From: Verrucomicrobiia bacterium
Lineage (GTDB): Bacteria; Verrucomicrobiota; Verrucomicrobiia; Verrucomicrobiales; DEV007
Direction of reading: 5' to 3'
Assembly: GCA_030425385.1 (NCBI GenBank)
Contig: JAUIAH010000033.1
Span: forward strand, 1-64,000
Length of the DNA stretch: 64,000 nt
Under the pieces are notes generated by a model. It was not told where the DNA came from, ran no database searches, and worked only from the letters and a program-made list of their open reading frames with translations. The position numbers were made by a program, and so were the translations under genes. Shown piece by piece: positions 38,801-47,314 of the stretch. The stretch's first letter is position 1; every line of letters starts with the position of its first letter.

Positions 38801-41015
38801 GACCTCCGCGGGCGATGGAAGCTTTGGAACGACCATCACGGCTTTGCGAGTCGTCATCGTTTCCGCGAGACTAGAAGGTTTGTTAGACGAGCCCATCGCG
38901 GTTCGGCCCGTCAGCATGGCGCCGGTGGAAGAAGGCATCACGGACTTCGGAACGCTGACCATGCGGCCGGTCTTTGATGGCGTGCTGGATGCTGGATATG
39001 GGCATGTGTTATGGATCAATGCCGAACGACAGTTGCAGAGCTTTGGCCAGGACGCCCAAGGTCAACTCGGCCTGGGACAAATTGGTGGGCAACAGTTTCA
39101 GCCGCTGTTCGTCGATGACCCTAACAAAGCCTGGGCAACGGTCTCTGCTGGCCACACACACAGCGCGGCGATCGATACGGAAGGATTGCTGTGGACTTGG
39201 GGAGGCAATGAGCGCGGCCAATTGCTCGATGGCAACTTCGTCAACAGCGGCGTGCCAGTATCTGTCCTAACAGGGCAACGATGGCGAGACGTCGGTTGCG
39301 GCACTTACTATACCGTAGCCATTCGTGACGATGGCACGCTCTGGAGTTGGGGCCACGCACCCCACGGGAAAGTGTCAGGCGAACTGCGCGAACCTGTCGT
39401 CGCACCGCAACAAGTGGGATCGGAGTCGAGCTGGACACAGGTCAGCGCGGGATCCGGGCATGTGCTCGCATTGCAAGCAGATGGCTCGCTCTGGGCTTGG
39501 GGCGCCAACGGCGATGGCCAACTTGGCGACGGCACGCGAGATGATCAAGCGATGCCTGTTAGGATCGGGACGACGAATGATTGGCAACGCATCGCTGCGG
39601 GGCACTCGCACTCGATGGCAATCAAAGCGGATGGAAGTCTTTGGGGATGGGGACTCAACAACAGCAACAAGGTGGGATTCTTCGATGAGCCGATCATTCT
39701 TGAGCCTAGACAAGTGGATGACTCCAATGATTGGACTGACATTGCCATTGCCGCCAATCATAGCCTTGCCCGAAAGGTTGATAGCAGCGTCTGGTTCTGG
39801 GGCAACGACAACGAGGCCGATGCTCCCGGCGTCAATGCTTTCTCCGCGCTCGGCGGCCCGCAGCAAGTTTCCTGGGAACGCGCGGTACTGGTGGCCACCT
39901 CTGCCGGGATGAACATTGCTGTGCGAGACTCGGGCAATCCCCTCACCAGCGGATTCCACCGCGTGCCCACGCACTTTCTTTCTCACTCGACCCCAGCCGC
40001 CAGCTTGGGCACACCGTCCAGCTCCTACGGCGCGGGGGTCACGGAAGTTCGTCTCAACTTCTTCAGCGATATCGATCCCGACACGGTCACCTCTGACTCG
40101 GTAACCTTGCGAGGGCGGTTCAATCTCGCCCCGGCGATCAGCTTTGCTTCAGGAACCAGCCAGATCATCTTGCACGTGAACACGCCATTGGAACCTCAAG
40201 TAGTCCACGTGCTGCGGATCAGTGAAGAGGTCGCCGACGTCACGGGCCAACCTTATGCGGGCACTAACAGTCTTCAGTTCCAGATCAATCCACCACAACT
40301 CACCGACGCCTTTCCTACCATGGAAGCCGGAGCCAGAATCCCCTTCCCCAATGTGGATCGATTGGAGTTCTCCTCCCAATCGGGATTCGACGCTACCACC
40401 ATCACCCAAGAGACCATTCTCCTCGCTGACGTGGGTCCTGACGGACGCGCCCATACGGAAGACGATATTCCTGTGAACGGCGAGGTAATCGTGAATGCCG
40501 ATGCTGACCACGTCCGCTATGAACTCGCTGATCCCCTTCCCTTGGGACAATACACCGCCACCTTGCACCCCGGGGTTCGCAATCAACACGGACACGATTT
40601 CCGCTTTGTCTCTTCCTTCTCTGGGCCGATTCCTGTTCGCTGGAACTTTGCCGTGACCGCGGGTCCTGAAGTGTTCCGCACGAATCCAGAAGCCCAATAT
40701 TTCTTCAGCCCGTTCGATCCCGTCTCTGGACTGGCAGCGTATCAGATCGTCTTCAGCCACACGGAAATGAATGCTCAAACCATCCATGCTGGATCCATTC
40801 AAATGCGTGAGGGCGATGCGAATGGCACCGTCATCGCTCCCGCGTCCTTGATCTATGACCCCTCCGAAAGGACAGCCACGCTGACATTTGCACCACCCTT
40901 GCCAGAGGGCACCTACACGATCTCCCTGAGCGATACCATTGAAGATGCCAGGGGGCGCGCACTCGAAGCAACCAACCTCCCCCTGGAAATTCGCGGTAAT
41001 CTCATCGAGGGCTAG
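32847..41015 (+). CDS. Giant secreted multidomain surface protein (Ig-like, TSP3-like, LVIVD and RCC1 repeats)
   Basis: The protein has 2,722 residues with a signal peptide (LSTLSLLLLPVTTISLCG). Domains in DNA order: TSP3-like calcium motif (33.15-33.31 kb, DPDDLDGDGMDD); Big_5-like Ig (33.3-33.66); carboxypeptidase-regulatory-like domain (33.7-33.9); acidic linker (34.48-34.52, EEEEEEEDD); five Cys-containing Ig-like repeats (34.5-36.06); second calcium motif (36.36-36.5, NSDSDGDGRPDG); LVIVD-like propeller (36.5-37.4); Ig/cadherin-like domain (37.44-37.7); three Big_5-like domains (37.7-38.69); a second regulatory-like domain (38.7-38.9); about six RCC1 blades (38.96-39.93, e.g. LQADGSLWAWGANGDGQLGDG); three more Big_5-like domains to the end. 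No sortase or PEP-CTERM anchor is visible. ATG 32847 is preferred to the TTG at 32826. It is probably an adhesin or surface-layer component. Confidence 0.85.
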   Translation: MRRLSPHRLLSTLSLLLLPVTTISLCGQEVDPQLAVTEEGATVEIIGYGTSYYVLRSSENLEDYGLVDVAFGREGRLSLMERWETIPNRRFYVVDTLSVDDPDDLDGDGMDDVYELTRPRILHALDSTDAAADPDGDGFTNLEEYRNGTDPEAANVANLTTFSSSPSHGANDVAVTRETIIRFTRPLQRAAVPTSVRAEAAGQPIATRLHTSPDRMTLTVFFPHELPHRSLVRLTLNPSQLLDEEGRQPDLDGDGDEGGFGEIEFETLTISTVEGTSVVGRVFASELGDGGMNRPLAGARITVDGRHDLSPVLTDSMGNFRLAPAPAGRFFVHIDGRTARGEIPEGAYYPFVGKAWESKAGRETSIGEVYLPLVQEGTLQPVSMTEETTLTFADAVLAEQPELEGVSITVPPDSLYADDGTRGGMVGIAPVDPDRLPGTLPEDLNLPLVITVQTDGATNFDEPVPVCFPNLPDRETGFPLPPNSKSALWSFNHDTGRFEIVGPMTVSADGKFVCTDPGVGVRAPGWHGTDPGSEGERGNTKRRKRDRDEEEEEEEDDGCEVRPIEVAFQQGGFYIFRVATPGFNGRVEWLAPGAEPPIETGNIYRARFCEPGRHQIAVTLTKPEEDETCASESMTVNVSEADAEPRILTLLSDPDPNQPNLIKALVATNMPGDLRWSVSPREEVITVREDRRAERIDLRPQDGVVGEYHLHFCHPGDYEISVVFTPDHCGDPETGGVQSRSTTVTIAEETVPQMSDVLRAAFLPNQFQTNLSSPVVHTNVPGHILWSVSPSEHVTIQDVDPIRTIPISPNSPVESDDGFAYLSGTDIRFCKAGRYTIEALFVPDECADAAVILESSIVIDFPESLEPRTSEFEGDTELLLLGTNYPGTVTWSVDPPTGLGVFSTSSSTPAAFPFDPSFQYTSTFLSAGCVPGEYAITATYAPEGCTGPPITKSKTFVVTEDMGPRAPNGISFGDLGDSGVFSIEFSHAGTTEWSFSPADAVEVLFDSGTTQFQGNDRDLPWIASAGVRYCRGGSITASVYYEPEVCSEVPGSGFTSSITVIIPENVDGCDGLPQQLQEGPPRILQQTEATETATGRFHYLLVNQSNQRETRGVAGSRGLAHPNGLRMAPNTAYEEILLDADTLEVARATWTSPGAGQRFELPEFLFEPVPDETDADMDGLHDLAERILGTDPGNSDSDGDGRPDGPEVLSNTDPLDGVPAKTGIVANLELPGETLDICTTGDFALTANGSEGLCIVNIFNGLEPVLVGRVDTLGFARQVACDSGYAAVADGDGGLAIIQLAEPANESRLLYQVPFGTTVTAVEAANGLAFAGLQTGEVVAVDLTTGVPIADLTLSGGEVMDITIGGTRLLAATPSDLGIMTIPGTTSFQLLGELKHRGRPGAGNRPFHLSAGTDSLFLTHSSNYATFTFDGISLPQPVANTATAQFGWKQLIPDGNGLAVAAVGTNSTDDGPHHVSIYDVSDLENNDDFVTEIRTPGLASGLDLANGRAYVADSLAGLQVINYLTPDFGDIPPDIALTHNFTEGEAEEHALLLLTARCTDDVQVRQVEFFLNDERLGADGKFPYEWRLRVPSKERVPQLKITARVSDTAGNSAEADLLLTVVDDASAPTVLWATPIPGGEVGADTATVISVKFSEPLDTTNLDLNGALALVSAGADAVLETGDDEVIGGSARYLPGLQTLNFAPERLPGGLYQATLGSGLVDRTGNASAPFTWSFSVPGPQIVSHFPSGGQQPYRITQIRATADRALLRSSLNQDDFRLVRLENGNEVTVIGTALASLEDAATVVLETDEPLIPGTYEAVVEGLQDALESHVPPYSWTFTIRGARPTAFTPGLNVIAPSGLTEASVRFDTPLDASTINALTLRQGDADGDVTPVSAIGYDTQENRVRMTFTEPLTGGDYFWHFGPGLLDFAGNAVESVPNQKFTIDANPTMVRGRLVTTGGTALPGVRVRVAYEDALGRERVELATSAGDGSFGTTITALRVVIVSARLEGLLDEPIAVRPVSMAPVEEGITDFGTLTMRPVFDGVLDAGYGHVLWINAERQLQSFGQDAQGQLGLGQIGGQQFQPLFVDDPNKAWATVSAGHTHSAAIDTEGLLWTWGGNERGQLLDGNFVNSGVPVSVLTGQRWRDVGCGTYYTVAIRDDGTLWSWGHAPHGKVSGELREPVVAPQQVGSESSWTQVSAGSGHVLALQADGSLWAWGANGDGQLGDGTRDDQAMPVRIGTTNDWQRIAAGHSHSMAIKADGSLWGWGLNNSNKVGFFDEPIILEPRQVDDSNDWTDIAIAANHSLARKVDSSVWFWGNDNEADAPGVNAFSALGGPQQVSWERAVLVATSAGMNIAVRDSGNPLTSGFHRVPTHFLSHSTPAASLGTPSSSYGAGVTEVRLNFFSDIDPDTVTSDSVTLRGRFNLAPAISFASGTSQIILHVNTPLEPQVVHVLRISEEVADVTGQPYAGTNSLQFQINPPQLTDAFPTMEAGARIPFPNVDRLEFSSQSGFDATTITQETILLADVGPDGRAHTEDDIPVNGEVIVNADADHVRYELADPLPLGQYTATLHPGVRNQHGHDFRFVSSFSGPIPVRWNFAVTAGPEVFRTNPEAQYFFSPFDPVSGLAAYQIVFSHTEMNAQTIHAGSIQMREGDANGTVIAPASLIYDPSERTATLTFAPPLPEGTYTISLSDTIEDARGRALEATNLPLEIRGNLIEG

Positions 41016-41116
41016 GGCGCCTGCCCACGGGGTTTCGACCGCCGTCCAGAGGAGCGGGAAATCTGGCATTTCCTTACGGACGTTTCTAGGCGATTCTGGT
41101 GGAGACACCAGAAGCC

Positions 41117-42904
41117 ATGGAACGTCGCCGATGCCCGCAATGCGAACGCGAGATTCCCGCCAGCGCGCGAGGATGCCCTGCGTGCTTGCTGGGCGGCTCG
41201 TTCGACGATGAATCGCCTTCTTCCGCGGGCGCGTTCACTGCGCCTGAGATCGACGATCTCGCGGGCGAAATTCCTGGAATCGACATTCTCAGGCTGATCG
41301 CCCGCGGTGGCATGGGAGCTGTCTATCTGGGGCGTCAGACGGCACTCGACCGCTTGGTCGCCATCAAGATCTTGCCGCAGGAGGCCAAGGAATATCCTGA
41401 ATGGGAGGAGCGGTTTCGCGTCGAGGCGCGTGCCCTGGCGAAGCTAACACACCCTCATATCATCGCCATCTACGACTTTGGGAAGTCGCATTCGGGTTGG
41501 CTCTACATCGTGATGGAGTATGTCGACGAAGGACCACGCCCAGAAGTCCTTGCAGAAATGACGCAACTCTGTCAGGCGCTCGATTATGCGCACAGTCAAG
41601 GCATCCTTCACCGCGACATCAAGCCTAGCAATGTCCTCATCGATCGCGATGGTCACGTGAAGATCGCCGACTTCGGACTCGCGGCCCTTACCGTCAAGAC
41701 AGCCGATATACCGTCAACCCTGACTCTAACGGACACCAACGCGACTCTGGGGACCCTACAGTATATGGCCCCAGAATGCCAACGACCAGACAACACGGTG
41801 GATCATCGAGCCGATCTCTACAGCGTCGGCGTCATGCTCTACGAGCGCCTCACAGGCTCCTTTCCCCAAGGAGCCTTTGACCTACCTTCCACCATCGATC
41901 CCCAGCTACCGAAGGCATGGGATGCGATTGTCATCCGCGCCTTGCAGAACCAACCTAGCAAGCGTTTCCAAAGCGCTGCCGAGATGAGCGAGGCCCTGAG
42001 CCGAGTGGAAAGCGACTCCAGATCAGTCCGTTCGCCAAGGTGGCTCCTCGGGATCTTCGGCTTAGCACTCGTGGTGGCGCTTGTGGCGCTACAGCCCTGG
42101 CGATCGCGTCCTCACCACCCGCTCGTTTCCCCTATCACCCCCACCACCGCTCTTGTCGCACCTGACTTCGGCGATCGCATCTTTCACGACGATTTCGATG
42201 ATGGCTCCGTGTCATCCAATGCAGGGCAGGGATTCTTCGCCGTGCAGAGTAACTACGGCCACAAGAAGATCCTTGAGCAGGACAGCATGCTCATCTTGGA
42301 ATCGGGAGGCGCGCTATGGGAATCAGTCAGCGTGCGCGACCTTGAAACCTACGATTGGCCTGATGCCGGGGAGACCCTGACATTCGTATGGCATCTCGAA
42401 GGGGTCGATATTTCCACCATCGATCCTCAGAATACGGACTTTGGCCTGACCCTGGGCGTGCGCGCGCGATCGCAAGGCCCTCGCACCGACCCGGATCCTT
42501 ACCGCTTCAGCCGCAAAGCCAATGACGCGGTGGGCGTCTTCACCGTGATCTACTTCAACCAGGATGATGGCAGCCATCTGAGCCTTTTCTCCAAAGATGG
42601 CAGTGGTGAAGGTGAACAAGGCTATGTCGGCCATACCGTGGCCATGTCAGGATTCATTGCCCAAGCCACCGAGCGGTCATCGCACGTATGGATATCCCTG
42701 TCCCAGCAGGGCGTAGAGACCGGATGGAGCCTCGAACCCACCACCATCTGGAGCGAGAGCTGGTCAACCCTCGGGATCGATCCCGAGGCCAAGGATGGCT
42801 TATCGGAGGGTGTCTGGACCTTTGTGATGGGAAGCAATGCTCACGAAGGCAAGGGTGGACTTCGCATGGGCCGCTATGAAGTATTTGTGAAGCGACCTGG
42901 ATGA
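41117..42904 (+). CDS. Transmembrane Ser/Thr kinase with N-terminal zinc ribbon and extracytoplasmic sandwich-like domain
   Basis: The protein has 595 residues from ATG 41117 (GTG 41099 is also possible). A zinc ribbon (Cys6, 9, 20, 23) precedes a full kinase domain at about 58-295: RGGMGAVYLG loop, Lys84 (VAIKIL), HRDIKPSN (Asp167), DFGLAA (185-187) and MAPE (217-220). A membrane segment lies at about 308-326. The rest (about 345-595) is a beta-rich domain beginning IFHDDFDDGSV, as in LamG/DUF1080-like sandwiches, and would lie outside the membrane. This suggests a receptor kinase that senses a carbohydrate-like ligand. Its stop overlaps the ATG of the sigma factor gene by 4 nt (ATGA). Confidence 0.9.
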   Translation: MERRRCPQCEREIPASARGCPACLLGGSFDDESPSSAGAFTAPEIDDLAGEIPGIDILRLIARGGMGAVYLGRQTALDRLVAIKILPQEAKEYPEWEERFRVEARALAKLTHPHIIAIYDFGKSHSGWLYIVMEYVDEGPRPEVLAEMTQLCQALDYAHSQGILHRDIKPSNVLIDRDGHVKIADFGLAALTVKTADIPSTLTLTDTNATLGTLQYMAPECQRPDNTVDHRADLYSVGVMLYERLTGSFPQGAFDLPSTIDPQLPKAWDAIVIRALQNQPSKRFQSAAEMSEALSRVESDSRSVRSPRWLLGIFGLALVVALVALQPWRSRPHHPLVSPITPTTALVAPDFGDRIFHDDFDDGSVSSNAGQGFFAVQSNYGHKKILEQDSMLILESGGALWESVSVRDLETYDWPDAGETLTFVWHLEGVDISTIDPQNTDFGLTLGVRARSQGPRTDPDPYRFSRKANDAVGVFTVIYFNQDDGSHLSLFSKDGSGEGEQGYVGHTVAMSGFIAQATERSSHVWISLSQQGVETGWSLEPTTIWSESWSTLGIDPEAKDGLSEGVWTFVMGSNAHEGKGGLRMGRYEVFVKRPG

Positions 42905-43623
42905 ACGATCCCCAACAGCACAGACAGCAGGTTTTCCCACGCACCCAATGGAGCCTGGTGCTACGTGCCCAAGCCACCGAATCCGAATCGGTGGCTCAAG
43001 AAGCCATGTCAGAATTGTGTCAGCGTTATTGGCAACCACTCTATGTCTTTGTCAGGAGTCACGGACACTCGCCTGCGGATTGTGAAGACTACGTGCAAGC
43101 CTTCTTCGAGCGCGTACTCCGGCTGGACAGCCTGAAATCAATCGATCCTGCGAAGGGACGGCTACGTTCCTTTCTCCTCCAATCCATGCGGCACTTTCTC
43201 AGTTCGACAATCCGCAAAGCCGAGACGCTCAAACGGGGCGGTAAGTGCTTTCACATGGACATCGATCAGGCCGAAGCCGAATTCCACGCTGACTTTCGTG
43301 ATCTTGATAGTCCTGACAAAGCTTTTGATCGCCGGTGGGCGATTCAGCTTGTCAACCAAACCATGGGCAAGCTACAATCGGAGTTCGATGCCAAGTCCGA
43401 AACGCAGATGTTCCAGCAACTTGAGCCCTTGCTTGCCGGAACCACGGATCAATCCTACGCCGACGTAGCGAAAGCGCTAGACACCACGGAGGGAGCCATC
43501 AAGCTGCGCGTCTTCCGCATGCGCAAACGCTATCGGAAACTCTTGCACGAGGAGATCTCTCAGACGGTCGCCGGGAGACAGGCATGGGAAGCCGAGGTCG
43601 CAGCGCTCAGAGACCTCTTCTGA
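42901..43623 (+). CDS. ECF-like RNA polymerase sigma factor, kinase-coupled
   Basis: The protein has 240 residues. Region 2 reads LCQRYWQPLYVFVRSHGHSP, ADCEDYVQAFFERVL and RLRSFLLQSMRHFL. Region 4 reads SYADVAKALDTTEGAIKLRV, FRMRKRYRKLLHEEI. The long middle segment between regions 2 and 4 (about residues 100-180) and the start FPRTQWSLVL are typical of the sigma-like proteins found next to PVC kinases. It is translated from an ATGA overlap with the kinase gene and followed after 60 bp by the DUF1501 operon, which could be its target. No anti-sigma factor is adjacent. Confidence 0.88.
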   Translation: MNDPQQHRQQVFPRTQWSLVLRAQATESESVAQEAMSELCQRYWQPLYVFVRSHGHSPADCEDYVQAFFERVLRLDSLKSIDPAKGRLRSFLLQSMRHFLSSTIRKAETLKRGGKCFHMDIDQAEAEFHADFRDLDSPDKAFDRRWAIQLVNQTMGKLQSEFDAKSETQMFQQLEPLLAGTTDQSYADVAKALDTTEGAIKLRVFRMRKRYRKLLHEEISQTVAGRQAWEAEVAALRDLF

Positions 43624-43683
43624 GGGCGCAATCTCTCCCCACCTTTCATTGCCATGCGGCGGGAAAACCGCCATTCTCGTTCC

Positions 43684-45075
43684 ATGTTTGATTTCTTAGC
43701 TGAAGGGCCCCGTGATCGCGTGCGCCTCTGCGGAGGCGGTCACAGCCGCCGCGAGTTTCTCCAGATTGGGGCGCTCTCCGCGGTGGGCTTGTCCTGGCCG
43801 CAATACCTGGCGGCGAAGCAGGCTGGGCAGGTGAAGCCTGGCAATGATGCCCGTTCGTGCATCATGATCTTCAACCTTGGTGGGCCGAGCCACATCGATC
43901 TCTGGGACATGAAGCCTGATGCGCCACGAGAGATTCGCGGTCCTTTCAAGCCCATCCGCACGGCTTCAGAAGCGTTTGAACTTTCGGAGTTGCTTCCCAA
44001 ACACGCCGCCTTGGCGGACAAGTTCTCCTTGGTCCGCTCGTGTCATCACGATGGGGCAGCCGTGCACGATGCCGGCTGGCAGATGATGCAGACAGGGCGA
44101 CGTTTCACTGGCGGGATTCACACCCCGCATGCGGGGGCAGTCGCCGCCCATTTGATGGGACGCAAGACTGACCTCCCTCCCTTTGTAGTCTTGCCAGAGC
44201 TCATGGGGCGCGGCGGGGGCAATTTGCCCAACGGTCAAGCCGGTGGGTTCTTGGGGAAAGCGCAAGACCCCTTCGCCCTAATGGCCGATCCCTCAAAGCC
44301 GAACTTTAAAGTGCCAGACCTCCTCCCCCCCGACCAGATAGGGGCCCACCGGTTGGAGCGCCGTCGCAAGATGCGGGAAATCGTCGAGCAGACCGTGGCC
44401 GACTTCGAAGCGAGTGAAGATGCCCGCCTGATGAATGAGAATTTCCACGCGGCTTTTCGCATGATGACCAGTGAACAGGCGCGCACTGCTTTCGATCTTT
44501 CGCAAGAACCGGAGCGCGTGCGTGAACGCTATGGCAAGAATCGCTTTGGCCAGTGTTGCCTCTTGGCTCGCCGCCTAGTGGAGAATGGCGTGCGTTTCAT
44601 TACCATCAATACCTTCCTAACGGTGTTCGACGAGATCACCTGGGATATTCATGGTTCCAAGCCCTTCACGTCCATAGCAGGGATGAAAGACATCGTCTGC
44701 CCCATGTACGATCAGGCGGACAGCGCCCTTATTGAGGACCTGGAGGAACGTGGCTTGCTCGATGACACCTTGGTGGCTAATCTGTCAGAGTTCGGGCGCA
44801 CGCCCAAGATCAATCCAGCGGGTGGACGCGATCACTGGCCCCAATGCTTCACCGCCTACTTTGCCGGAGGTGGCGTCAGAGGAGGCGAAGTGATTGGAGC
44901 GAGCGACCCCATCGGTGGATTCCCCGCGGAACGGCCCGTGGGTCCGGGCGATATCGTCGCCACCATCTTCAAGAGCCTGGGCTTTGATCATGAATCGCAC
45001 TTGCCTGGGCCGGGTGGTCGCCCCTTTCCCCTCACCGACTTGGGAACGGAACCCATCCATGAACTATTCACCTAG
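43684..45075 (+). CDS. DUF1501 protein, Tat-exported
   Basis: The protein has 463 residues from ATG 43684 (an upstream start at 43654 would add 10). A twin-arginine signal reads SRREFLQIGALSAVGLSWPQ. The DUF1501 family is shown by IMIFNLGGPSHIDLWDMKP, PFKPIRTASEAFELSELLPK, CHHDGAAVHDAGWQMMQTG and LVANLSEFGRTPKINPAGGRDHWP, with His and Asp residues as in the sulfatase/alkaline-phosphatase superfamily. Its reaction is unproven. Genes of this family nearly always sit beside DUF1549/DUF1553 cytochrome genes, as here (24 bp upstream of one). It is probably periplasmic. Confidence 0.93.
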   Translation: MFDFLAEGPRDRVRLCGGGHSRREFLQIGALSAVGLSWPQYLAAKQAGQVKPGNDARSCIMIFNLGGPSHIDLWDMKPDAPREIRGPFKPIRTASEAFELSELLPKHAALADKFSLVRSCHHDGAAVHDAGWQMMQTGRRFTGGIHTPHAGAVAAHLMGRKTDLPPFVVLPELMGRGGGNLPNGQAGGFLGKAQDPFALMADPSKPNFKVPDLLPPDQIGAHRLERRRKMREIVEQTVADFEASEDARLMNENFHAAFRMMTSEQARTAFDLSQEPERVRERYGKNRFGQCCLLARRLVENGVRFITINTFLTVFDEITWDIHGSKPFTSIAGMKDIVCPMYDQADSALIEDLEERGLLDDTLVANLSEFGRTPKINPAGGRDHWPQCFTAYFAGGGVRGGEVIGASDPIGGFPAERPVGPGDIVATIFKSLGFDHESHLPGPGGRPFPLTDLGTEPIHELFT

Positions 45076-45099
45076 CATTCATCGACCTTTCCGCATCTG

Positions 45100-47313
45100 A
45101 TGATTCCCTTACGGTTCTTCCTGGTGGCCATCTTGTTAGGCCAATGGTGTCTCGGTTCGGAGGTGCCATCCTTTCGCCATGACATCCTGCCTATCTTTTC
45201 CAAAGCCAATTGCAATGGCGGGGGGTGCCACGGCGCCCTCGCGGGCAAGGGTGGCTTTCGGCTTTCGTTGTTTGGTTATGATCCAGAGACGGATCATTTG
45301 GCCATCACCCGCGATGCCCAAGGGCGCCGCATCGAACTCGCAGATCCCGGACGGAGCCTGCTTCTCACTAAGCCCACCACCGCCGTGCCTCACAAAGGCG
45401 GGAAGCGCCTTGAGGTCGGATCGGCCGACTACGACACGCTAGCACGCTGGATTGCGGCGGGCGCGCCTGGACCACGGGCCGAGGACGCTGCCCTGCTCAA
45501 CCTCACCATCTCCCCGGAGAACCATCTCGCCCAGAAGGGTGACCAGTTAGAGCTCCGCGTGGTGGCGCATTATTCAAATGGCAGAGAACGCGACGTCACA
45601 GCCTGGACCAAGTTCACATCTACCGATGATACGGTGGCTAACGTCGATCCAGACGGCAACGTTCTGGTCATCGGTCATGGCGAGGGCGCGATCAATGGAT
45701 GGTTCTCCTCACAGATCGTCACCGCTTCCATCGCCTCACCCTTTCCTCATCCGATCGACGAAGACGCCTTGGCGCTTCACCCACGCAGGAATTTCATCGA
45801 TTCTCACATCCTCACCAAACTGCAACGACTGCGGCTTCGCCCCTCCCCTACCGCGGACGACGCCACGCTCATCCGACGCACGTATGTCGATACGTTAGGG
45901 AAACTACCGACGGTCTCGGAAGTGCGCGCCTACCTCGCCGACACCTCGCCTGGCAAATACGAACGTTTGATCGATGCACTGCTCGCGCGCCCAGAGTTTA
46001 TCGACTACTGGACCTACAAATGGAGCGATGTCTTTCTCATCAATGGCGGCAAGCTACGACCTGCTGCCATTCGGGCCTACTATGAGTGGTTGCGCCGCAA
46101 GGTGTCGGAGAATGCTCCTTGGGATGTGATGGCACAGGAACTGGTGACAGCCACTGGCAGTGCAACGAAGGAAGGCGCGACCAATTTCTTCGCCGTCCAC
46201 CAGGATCCCGAAACGATGGCGGAGAATGTCAGTCAAGCCTTCCTATCCCTATCCATCAACTGCGCCAAATGCCACAATCATCCCCTGGAGAAATGGACCA
46301 ATGATCAATACTACGCTTTCGCTAATCTCTTTGCCAGAGTGCGTGCGAAAGGCTGGGGTGGAGATCCCCGCAATGGTGATGGCCAGCGCACGGTTTATGT
46401 GGCGAAACGCGGTGATCTGATTCAACCGCGCACCGGGAAACCACAGCCACCAGCGCCGCTGGATGCCCCTGCCATGGATCCCGAGGACCCTCGCGATCGT
46501 CGCGAAGTGTTAGCCACATGGCTCACCGCGCCCGAGAATCCGTATTTCACCAAAGCCATTGTGAATCGCGTGTGGGCAAATTTCATGGGGCGTGGCTTGG
46601 TGGAACCGGTCGATGATCTCCGCGCTTCCAATCCACCGAGCAACCCGGAATTGTTCGATGCCCTCGCAGACTTTCTCATCGAGCAAGACTACGATCTCAA
46701 GCAGCTGATGCGCGTGGTCCTGATGTCAGAAAGCTATCGACGCAGCGGCGCGGTGCTTCCGGAGAATGCAGGAGATCGACGCTACCACGCAAGACACTAT
46801 CCGAGACGCCTCATGGCCGAGGTATTGCAAGATGCCATCAGCGACGTCACGGGCGTGGGTGACCGCTACCAGGAGATACTCCTCAATGACGGCTCCACGC
46901 AGAAGACAGCGTTCTACGCAGAGGGCACGCGCGCCCTGCAACTGTTCGATTCCGCCGTGAAATCGTACTTTCTCAAGACCTTCGGTCGCAACACACGAGA
47001 GATCACCTGCGAATGTGAGCGTTCGAATCAGCCCAGCTTGGTTCAAGTCTTGCATTTATCCAATGGTGACACCGTCAATCGGAAGCTAGCCGACTCCAAA
47101 GGCTGGGTTCGTCGCCTTGTAGATGATTGTGAGAGTGATATCCACCTCATTGACGAGGCCTATCTACGCTGCCTCAACCGTCCACCCACCGCGACGGAGC
47201 GCGACGCCTTTCACGCCATGCTCGCTGAGGCTGGAAAGGAAGGGCGAACGCTTGCCGTCGAAGACTTTGTCTGGGCGTTGCTCACGAGTCGCGAATTCCT
47301 CTTTCAACACTAG
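45100..47313 (+). CDS. Secreted DUF1549/DUF1553 cytochrome-like protein with Ig-like domain
   Basis: The protein has 737 residues with a signal peptide (FFLVAILLGQWCLGSE). An unusual heme-like cysteine motif (CNGGGCHG, C-x4-C-H) is followed by an Ig-like Big_2 domain (QLELRVVAHYSNGRERDVTA), DUF1549 (FIDSHILTKLQRLRLRPSP to CAKCHNHPLEKW, a standard CxxCH) and DUF1553 (REVLATWLTAPENPYFTKAI, NRVWANFMGRGLVEPVDDLR). This is a common three-part PVC architecture. It is probably anchored or secreted and works with the DUF1501 protein upstream and the cytochrome/WD40 protein downstream (1 bp between stop and ATG). The enzymatic activity is unknown. Confidence 0.92.
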   Translation: MIPLRFFLVAILLGQWCLGSEVPSFRHDILPIFSKANCNGGGCHGALAGKGGFRLSLFGYDPETDHLAITRDAQGRRIELADPGRSLLLTKPTTAVPHKGGKRLEVGSADYDTLARWIAAGAPGPRAEDAALLNLTISPENHLAQKGDQLELRVVAHYSNGRERDVTAWTKFTSTDDTVANVDPDGNVLVIGHGEGAINGWFSSQIVTASIASPFPHPIDEDALALHPRRNFIDSHILTKLQRLRLRPSPTADDATLIRRTYVDTLGKLPTVSEVRAYLADTSPGKYERLIDALLARPEFIDYWTYKWSDVFLINGGKLRPAAIRAYYEWLRRKVSENAPWDVMAQELVTATGSATKEGATNFFAVHQDPETMAENVSQAFLSLSINCAKCHNHPLEKWTNDQYYAFANLFARVRAKGWGGDPRNGDGQRTVYVAKRGDLIQPRTGKPQPPAPLDAPAMDPEDPRDRREVLATWLTAPENPYFTKAIVNRVWANFMGRGLVEPVDDLRASNPPSNPELFDALADFLIEQDYDLKQLMRVVLMSESYRRSGAVLPENAGDRRYHARHYPRRLMAEVLQDAISDVTGVGDRYQEILLNDGSTQKTAFYAEGTRALQLFDSAVKSYFLKTFGRNTREITCECERSNQPSLVQVLHLSNGDTVNRKLADSKGWVRRLVDDCESDIHLIDEAYLRCLNRPPTATERDAFHAMLAEAGKEGRTLAVEDFVWALLTSREFLFQH

Positions 47314-47314
47314 C

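Noticed and set aside
41057-41073. Short hairpin GGAAAT/ATTTCC as a terminator
   Set aside because: The stem is six weak pairs with no T run; not strong enough to list.
40149-41108. Minus-strand frame of 319 codons
   Set aside because: It is antisense to the C-terminal Ig-like domains of the giant protein.
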